Origin: SZUA-186 sp039714155
GTDB taxonomy: Bacteria; Pseudomonadota; Gammaproteobacteria; UBA9214
DNA: 18,847 nucleotides
Direction: 5' to 3'
NCBI GenBank assembly: GCA_039714155.1
Contig: JBDLJX010000051.1
Location: 1-18,847, forward strand
Below are positions 15,426-18,847 of this stretch, one piece after another. Every line of letters begins with the position of its first letter. Within the stretch, counting starts at the first letter, position 1. The translations under genes and the position numbers were made by a program. A model generated the notes under the pieces. It saw only the letters and a program-made list of their open reading frames with translations. It had not been told where the DNA came from and searched no databases.

Positions 15426-15552
15426 GCAGAGGCAGGTGGTCATTTTCGGGCTGATCACACTGGCCCTGTTTCTGGCATGGCGCTTACTGCGTCCGTGTAT
15501 ACTGGCAGCGCCTATCCTTTGGCAGCCCAAGGCTAGTAGTCCTTCAACATGA
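15415..15552 (+). pseudogene. Short one-span reading frame truncated by the repeat element
   Basis: The frame starts at ATG 15415 inside the end of the barrel gene, as a translationally coupled next gene would. It encodes about 45 residues with one hydrophobic span VVIFGLITLALFLAW followed by RLLRP. It runs straight into the left end of the inverted-repeat element (15533), which supplies the last residues and the stop. The span resembles the N-terminal anchor of the c554-like cytochrome at 8167 (LLLALFLAWRFIRP versus LITLALFLAWRLLRP), also at DNA level. I read it as the stump of a membrane-anchored protein cut by the element. A functional mini-protein is the alternative. Confidence 0.4.
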
Positions 15553-15817
15553 TAATTACGGGTTCAGCGTCCCTGTGGTGTTTCGCAGCAAGGCGCAGTG
15601 CGAAGACAATGGCCCCGGTTTTATTCTTATTGGCCTTGTCGAGCACTGGAACGCAGCGGCGGGACACCACAGGGACGCCCTCCGGGTTAGCTTGTCAACG
15701 TCCACGGACTGCGTTCCGCCTCTTGACAAGGGAATGGCCATTGCCTGCGAGGCGCGCCTTGCCGTGAACGTTGACAAGCTAACTGAATCCGCAATTATCA
15801 TGTTGAAGGACTACTAG
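15533..15817. mobile_element. 285-bp MITE-like element with 34-bp terminal inverted repeats and two internal hairpins
   Basis: The left end TAGTAGTCCTTCAACATG... (15534-15567) is the reverse complement of the right end 15783-15816 at 32 of 34 positions, and the flanking C15533/G15817 also pair. Inside lie two further stems. One is 15567-15581 with 15664-15678 (15 bp, exact), extended imperfectly inward. The other is 15686-15701 with 15768-15783 (16 bp, exact), extended by CCACGG/CCGTGA with one wobble. The whole therefore folds as a three-way junction. Both ends begin with TA, which could be a TA target duplication as made by IS630/Tc1-mariner-type transposases (inference). There is no transposase frame; the 80-codon open frame across it is explained by the repeats. 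Confidence 0.75.
15771..15801 (+). promoter_or_regulatory. Candidate outward promoter in the right arm of the repeat element
   Basis: A perfect TTGACA (15771-15776) is followed by TATCAT (15796-15801), five of six matches to TATAAT, with a long 19-base spacer; AATTAT (15793-15798) gives a 16-base spacer. Transcription would start near 15808, just before the AGGGG ribosome site (15816-15820) and ATG 15830 of the cyclase gene. The sequence match is seen; promoter activity is inferred. Confidence 0.4.
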
Positions 15818-15829
15818 GGGCAGATTGAC

Positions 15830-17080
15830 ATGATTCTTCCCCACACACTTTTGGATAGATTGTTGGGGGTGATTCGGCGCGTTGGTGCAGAAGCGGGCGA
15901 TAGTGAAGACGCTCGCTTGCAAAAGACGCTGCTGGTCGGCGCCAGCCTCATGTTTATCCTGGCGGGCCTGCTGTGGGGCAGTATCTACATTGCATTCGAC
16001 GAGCCACTGGCCGGAGCGGTGCCGATATCCTATGCGCTGTTTTCGTCCCTGAGTATCTTCTTATTCGGATTGACACACCGCTACCGGCTGTTTCGGTTCA
16101 GCCAGTTGCTGCTTATCCTGCTGCTCCCGTTTCTGCTGCAACTGGCCCTGGGCGGATTCGTCAATTCAAGCGCCGTGATTTTATGGTCACTGATCTGCCC
16201 ATTGGGTGCGCTGCTGATCGGGCAGCGCCATCACGCCCTCTGGTGGTTTCTCGCCTTCCTGGGCCTGGTGATCGTCAGCGGTGTGATACAGCCGGATGCG
16301 CCTCCCACCAACAACCTGCCACCCTGGCTGGTAATCATCTTTTTTGTGGCCAATATCAGTACGGTTTCGGCCGTCGCGTTCATTCTGCTCCAGTACTTCG
16401 TAGGCCAGGAGACCCGCTTCCTCGGACTGCTTCGTCTCGAGCAGGAAAAATCGGAAAACCTGCTGCAGAACGTTTTACCCAAGGAGATCGCAGCGATCCT
16501 GAAAGACAAGGATGAAACCATTGCCGAGCACTACGATTCGGTCAGCATCCTGTTCGCTGACATCGTCGGTTTCACGGCCCTTTCCGAGGAACTCTCTCCA
16601 ACCGAGATGGTCGATCTGCTCAACGAGGTATTTTCCCGATTTGACTCACTGGTTACAAAGTACAGCCTGGAGAAGATACGGACCATCGGTGACAATTACA
16701 TGGTCGTCTCCGGTGCTCCACGCCCACGGCCAGATCATGCCCAAGCCCTGGCGCGTCAGGCATTGGAGATGCGTGCCTACGTCGAGGAATATCAGCATAA
16801 CGGCAGGCGATTGAGCTTTCGCATCGGCATCGGCTCCGGTCCGGTGATCGGAGGCGTGATCGGCCGCCAGAAATTCCACTACGATGTCTGGGGCGATGCG
16901 GTTAATGTTGCCAGCCGCATGGAATCCCAAGGTGTATCCGGAAAGATCCAGATCACCCGAGAAACCTACGAGTTGCTCAAAGATGTATTCATTTGCGTAC
17001 CCAGGGGCAGGGTGCCGATAAAAGGGAAGGGTGAGATGGAGACCTGGTTCCTGGAAGGCATCAAGGCTGACCATGAATAG
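15830..17080 (+). CDS. Membrane-anchored class III adenylate cyclase
   Basis: The 416-residue protein has about six membrane spans between residues 33 and 192 as a sensor or anchor, a short helical linker (195-215, LEQEKSENLLQNVLP) and a class III cyclase catalytic domain (about 230-412). Catalytic residues are all present: metal-binding Asp244 (LFADIVGFT) and Asp288 (IRTIGDNYM), adenine-selecting Lys282 and Asp352 (DVWGDAVN), and transition-state Asn359 and Arg363 (NVASRM). It should make cyclic AMP as a homodimer. The linker resembles the signalling helix typical of these enzymes. The ribosome site AGGGG is formed partly by the last base of the repeat element 13 bases upstream of the start. 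It converges with the HD-domain gene; no terminator is obvious between them. Confidence 0.9.
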   Translation: MILPHTLLDRLLGVIRRVGAEAGDSEDARLQKTLLVGASLMFILAGLLWGSIYIAFDEPLAGAVPISYALFSSLSIFLFGLTHRYRLFRFSQLLLILLLPFLLQLALGGFVNSSAVILWSLICPLGALLIGQRHHALWWFLAFLGLVIVSGVIQPDAPPTNNLPPWLVIIFFVANISTVSAVAFILLQYFVGQETRFLGLLRLEQEKSENLLQNVLPKEIAAILKDKDETIAEHYDSVSILFADIVGFTALSEELSPTEMVDLLNEVFSRFDSLVTKYSLEKIRTIGDNYMVVSGAPRPRPDHAQALARQALEMRAYVEEYQHNGRRLSFRIGIGSGPVIGGVIGRQKFHYDVWGDAVNVASRMESQGVSGKIQITRETYELLKDVFICVPRGRVPIKGKGEMETWFLEGIKADHE

Positions 17081-17172
17081 GGTCATCTCTTTTACAGCGA
17101 GACATAGCCCCTCACCGCGCTGCTGATCATTGCAGTAATGACGTGGGTAAAGCTAACGGGACAGCAGTGGTA

Positions 17173-17853
17173 TCAGGTATATCCGTCCGTTGCTAGCTGT
17201 GTGATATACCGCCCGATATTCTCTCTTGCGGCGCGTTCATAGCGGGCCTGGAAAAAATCGGTAAGGAAGATCGTGGGCCGTTCCCGCAGGTTATTCAAGA
17301 ACGCGATTTGCGCGGGATAAAACTGCGCGTCAGCAGTTCCGGATTGCTCGACTCTGAGCGCGGCACAGTCTTTCAGAAATTGTTCCCATGGGGATCCAAT
17401 GCTCGAAAGGTCGATGTCGCACAGGTAACGGGCATCCTGTTCCTGCGGTGGGTCGCCGTGCACTGTCGCGAGGATCTGGTTGCTGACTTCCTCCACGAAG
17501 CCGGGCGAAAAATGCTTCCCTGCAGTGCGTTTGAATAGTTCCGCGCTCTTCTCCTCGTTATCCGACGCATTCGGCTGGAGGATTATGTCATGGAACCAGA
17601 GTGCCATTTCCACGGCCACAGGATTTTCCATAAGAAATGAGGCAAGGTCCAGCTGCTGCAAGCAGTGGCTGAGGTGTTTCGCCGCGTGGTATTGACGCCA
17701 GGGTTCGTTGTAGGAATCGATTAGTTCTGCCCAGACGACAGTGGGATCACTTCCGGTTTCAGGTAACGAGAGATGGTTCCAGAGTCCGCAGAATCGTGCT
17801 TTGAGTGCCTCCGGCGAGTAACTGGTATCGGTTCTATCTATCAGTTTGCCCAT
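17173..17853 (-). CDS. HD-superfamily predicted metal-dependent phosphohydrolase
   Basis: The 226-residue protein matches a family of small HD-type hydrolases: YHAAKHLSHCLQQLD (residues 55-69, His56 and His60), ALWFHDIIL (84-92, the His88-Asp89 pair) and CDIDLSSIGSP (145-155). These residues would bind the divalent metal; the natural substrate of the family is not established. I chose ATG 17853, which begins near the conserved start of the family; an upstream in-frame ATG at 17901 adds 16 residues of no clear character. No good Shine-Dalgarno is visible at either start. It converges with the cyclase gene (92-base gap). Cyclase and HD hydrolase side by side could suggest cyclic-nucleotide turnover, but this is not a recognised phosphodiesterase family, so I do not claim it. 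Confidence 0.8.
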   Translation of the reverse strand: MGKLIDRTDTSYSPEALKARFCGLWNHLSLPETGSDPTVVWAELIDSYNEPWRQYHAAKHLSHCLQQLDLASFLMENPVAVEMALWFHDIILQPNASDNEEKSAELFKRTAGKHFSPGFVEEVSNQILATVHGDPPQEQDARYLCDIDLSSIGSPWEQFLKDCAALRVEQSGTADAQFYPAQIAFLNNLRERPTIFLTDFFQARYERAARENIGRYITQLATDGYT

Positions 17854-18273
17854 TATGTTCGAGCCAGCATTTGTAGCGCTCCGTCCCGCTATTGTCTGCA
17901 TCGCGCCAGATAAAAGTGTGCTGTCCCATTGTCCGGAAAGTCGGACAAGATGTACTCAGAACTTATTATAACCTTTTCCCAACGGTATGCATGATTGCTG
18001 GCAATTGCCTCCCCAAAGCATTCGGTCTGCTACACCCGCCTCTCGGTACTGTTTGTATAAGGATAATTGGAAGGGACGCATGGTGGCAAAATGGAGAAAC
18101 TCAGTTGCTCAAAGAGAATGCCAGGTATTCGGCAGAAATCAGGCATAGGTGATAACTCAGCATGCCGGTTAGATACGCCATGGAAGGGTTGGAGCTAACC
18201 TGCGTTACCGGGTTGGCTATTGCTTTGGTGTGCGAGTAAAGTGCTTTAAGGTATATCAATACAGGCTACAATC
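17854..18273. other. 420-bp intergenic region without a convincing gene
   Basis: Between the divergent HD-hydrolase and LolA-like genes I find no supported coding frame; the longest open frame (17892-18152) has no ribosome site and no recognisable protein character. The region is more AT-rich than the flanking operons. It holds the palindrome at 17929-17948, followed by CGGACA (17942-17947) and TATAAC (17967-17972), a weak rightward promoter-like pair with 19-base spacing. No strong terminator or RNA gene is seen. Confidence 0.55.
17929..17948. promoter_or_regulatory. Short palindrome TTGTCCG-N6-CGGACAA
   Basis: Two perfect 7-base arms separated by GAAAGT form a 20-base inverted repeat, and an extra TGTCC half-like copy lies just before it (17922-17926). 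The arrangement resembles a binding site for a dimeric regulator, possibly of the sigma54-activator type, but no good -24/-12 promoter was found near it. It may control the leftward HD gene, the rightward LolA-like gene, or both. Confidence 0.4.
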
Positions 18274-18847
18274 ATGCGGTCTCTGATTCGTGCTGACGGT
18301 TTTATCTCCCTGTTGATTTTGGCACTGTCATGTGTGCAAAACAGTGACGCATCCGAAACCGCATCCAGGATTCTGGAGTGTATGGCTGACAACATACCCC
18401 TGTCTGCAAGCGTCCAGGATATCGAATTTCGTTCAGAGTCATTGAGTGTCTTTGAGGAGGATGAGGATTTCTTTGAGAGGGGCGTGCGAACCCTCAGAGC
18501 TTCTGTCTACTTGAGCCGTGTTTTCGATAACCAGCGGCGTGTACTCGCTTACTTCCATGAGCCCTTCGAGGTAAGAGGTGCGCGTATCCTGCTTATAGAA
18601 AAGGAATCCGGAAACGAGACCTTTCTCTATGCCCCCGTTTTCGGGGATGTGCGGCGGTTGACGGGCAGGCACATTTCATCCTCTGTAAGCGGCACGGATT
18701 TCTCTTACGAAGATCTGGAACAGCTATATGCTATGGCCAAAGGGGGGTCGGTAACCCGTCTTGCGGATGCTGAACTCAATGGTAAGGAAGTCTACGTGTT
18801 GAAATCCGTATCCAGTGCGGGATCAGACTCGACGTACCAGCGCATCG
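18274..18847 (+). CDS. Second LolA-like outer-membrane lipoprotein-sorting family protein, partial at right edge
   Basis: The frame from ATG 18274 stays open to the last base, giving 191 residues of an incomplete protein. An N-terminal signal (about 1-27, hydrophobic core FISLLILALSC) could be a normal signal or, given Cys20, a lipoprotein signal. The mature part contains strand-rich segments and GTDFSYEDLEQL (residues 144-155), matching GSDFTYEDVSGRE of the LolA-like protein at 13372. Preceding elements also align in order (FLYAPVFGDVRRLTG versus WIFIPAIKLVRRIAA). Overall identity is low, so it is a divergent family member and not a recent copy. Its ribosome site is weak. By analogy an RND exporter or barrel gene may follow beyond the window. 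Confidence 0.75.
   Translation, partial: MRSLIRADGFISLLILALSCVQNSDASETASRILECMADNIPLSASVQDIEFRSESLSVFEEDEDFFERGVRTLRASVYLSRVFDNQRRVLAYFHEPFEVRGARILLIEKESGNETFLYAPVFGDVRRLTGRHISSSVSGTDFSYEDLEQLYAMAKGGSVTRLADAELNGKEVYVLKSVSSAGSDSTYQRI

Noticed and set aside
15686..15783. Possible integron attC site because of GTTAGC/GCTAAC ends
   Set aside because: The core triplets face the wrong way for attC (GTT at the left and AAC at the right), no integrase or cassettes are present, and the stem is better explained as part of the larger element.
15575..15817. 80-codon rightward open frame
   Set aside because: It lies wholly in the inverted-repeat element, has no ribosome site, and its sequence is dictated by the hairpin arms.
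17173..17853. cAMP phosphodiesterase paired with the neighbouring cyclase
   Set aside because: The HD protein belongs to a family with no established substrate, and the genes are convergent, not in one operon.
17892..18152. 86-codon rightward open frame in the intergenic region
   Set aside because: No ribosome site, it overlaps the palindrome, and its composition does not look like a protein.
18439..18672. 77-codon leftward open frame
   Set aside because: It is antisense to the partial LolA-like frame beginning at 18274, which has a signal peptide and family motif.

Overview
The window looks like chromosome from a gammaproteobacterium with a respiratory, probably sulfur- or nitrogen-cycling lifestyle. 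This is an inference from gene content: multiheme c-type cytochromes, a NapH-type membrane ferredoxin, rhodanese domains, an RND exporter and outer-membrane components. Gene density is high, many genes overlap by 1-8 bases, and codon use is GC-rich with a Gram-negative envelope repertoire. I see no tRNA, rRNA, CRISPR array or transposase gene.

Region 1 (1-900): a hairpin-rich intergenic stretch, then a leftward ArsR-type regulator fused to a rhodanese domain. A perfect 22-bp palindrome lies in the AT-rich divergent promoter region and is a good operator candidate.

Region 2 (899-10799): one long rightward operon of nine genes. In order: sterol-desaturase/fatty-acid-hydroxylase-type membrane di-iron protein; TVP38/DedA-like membrane protein fused to rhodanese; a single-span protein with an exact methionine heptad repeat; an 806-residue fusion of a NapH-like membrane polyferredoxin to a GltD-like FAD/NAD(P) oxidoreductase; a 70-residue membrane protein; an octaheme HAO-family cytochrome c; a pentaheme cytochrome that is a shortened relative of the octaheme; a pentaheme c554-like cytochrome; and a mercuric-reductase/lipoamide-dehydrogenase-like flavoprotein. 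The five genes from 3332 to 9369 overlap end to end, so I infer a tightly coupled electron-transfer complex. It would link NAD(P)H or the quinone pool to 18 periplasmic haems, under control of a sulfur- or redox-responsive repressor. This is the strongest candidate for an undescribed system.

Region 3 (11042-15552): an RND/MMPL exporter, a periplasmic LolA-like protein and an outer-membrane beta-barrel, a likely trans-envelope export set. It ends in a short hydrophobic reading frame cut off by a repeat element.

Region 4 (15533-17080): a 285-bp non-coding element with nearly perfect 34-bp terminal inverted repeats and two nested internal hairpins, resembling a MITE. It abuts a membrane-anchored class III adenylate cyclase gene and may supply its promoter.

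Region 5 (17081-18847): a leftward HD-type phosphohydrolase gene, a 420-bp intergenic region with a short palindrome, and the start of a second, divergent LolA-like gene that runs off the right edge.
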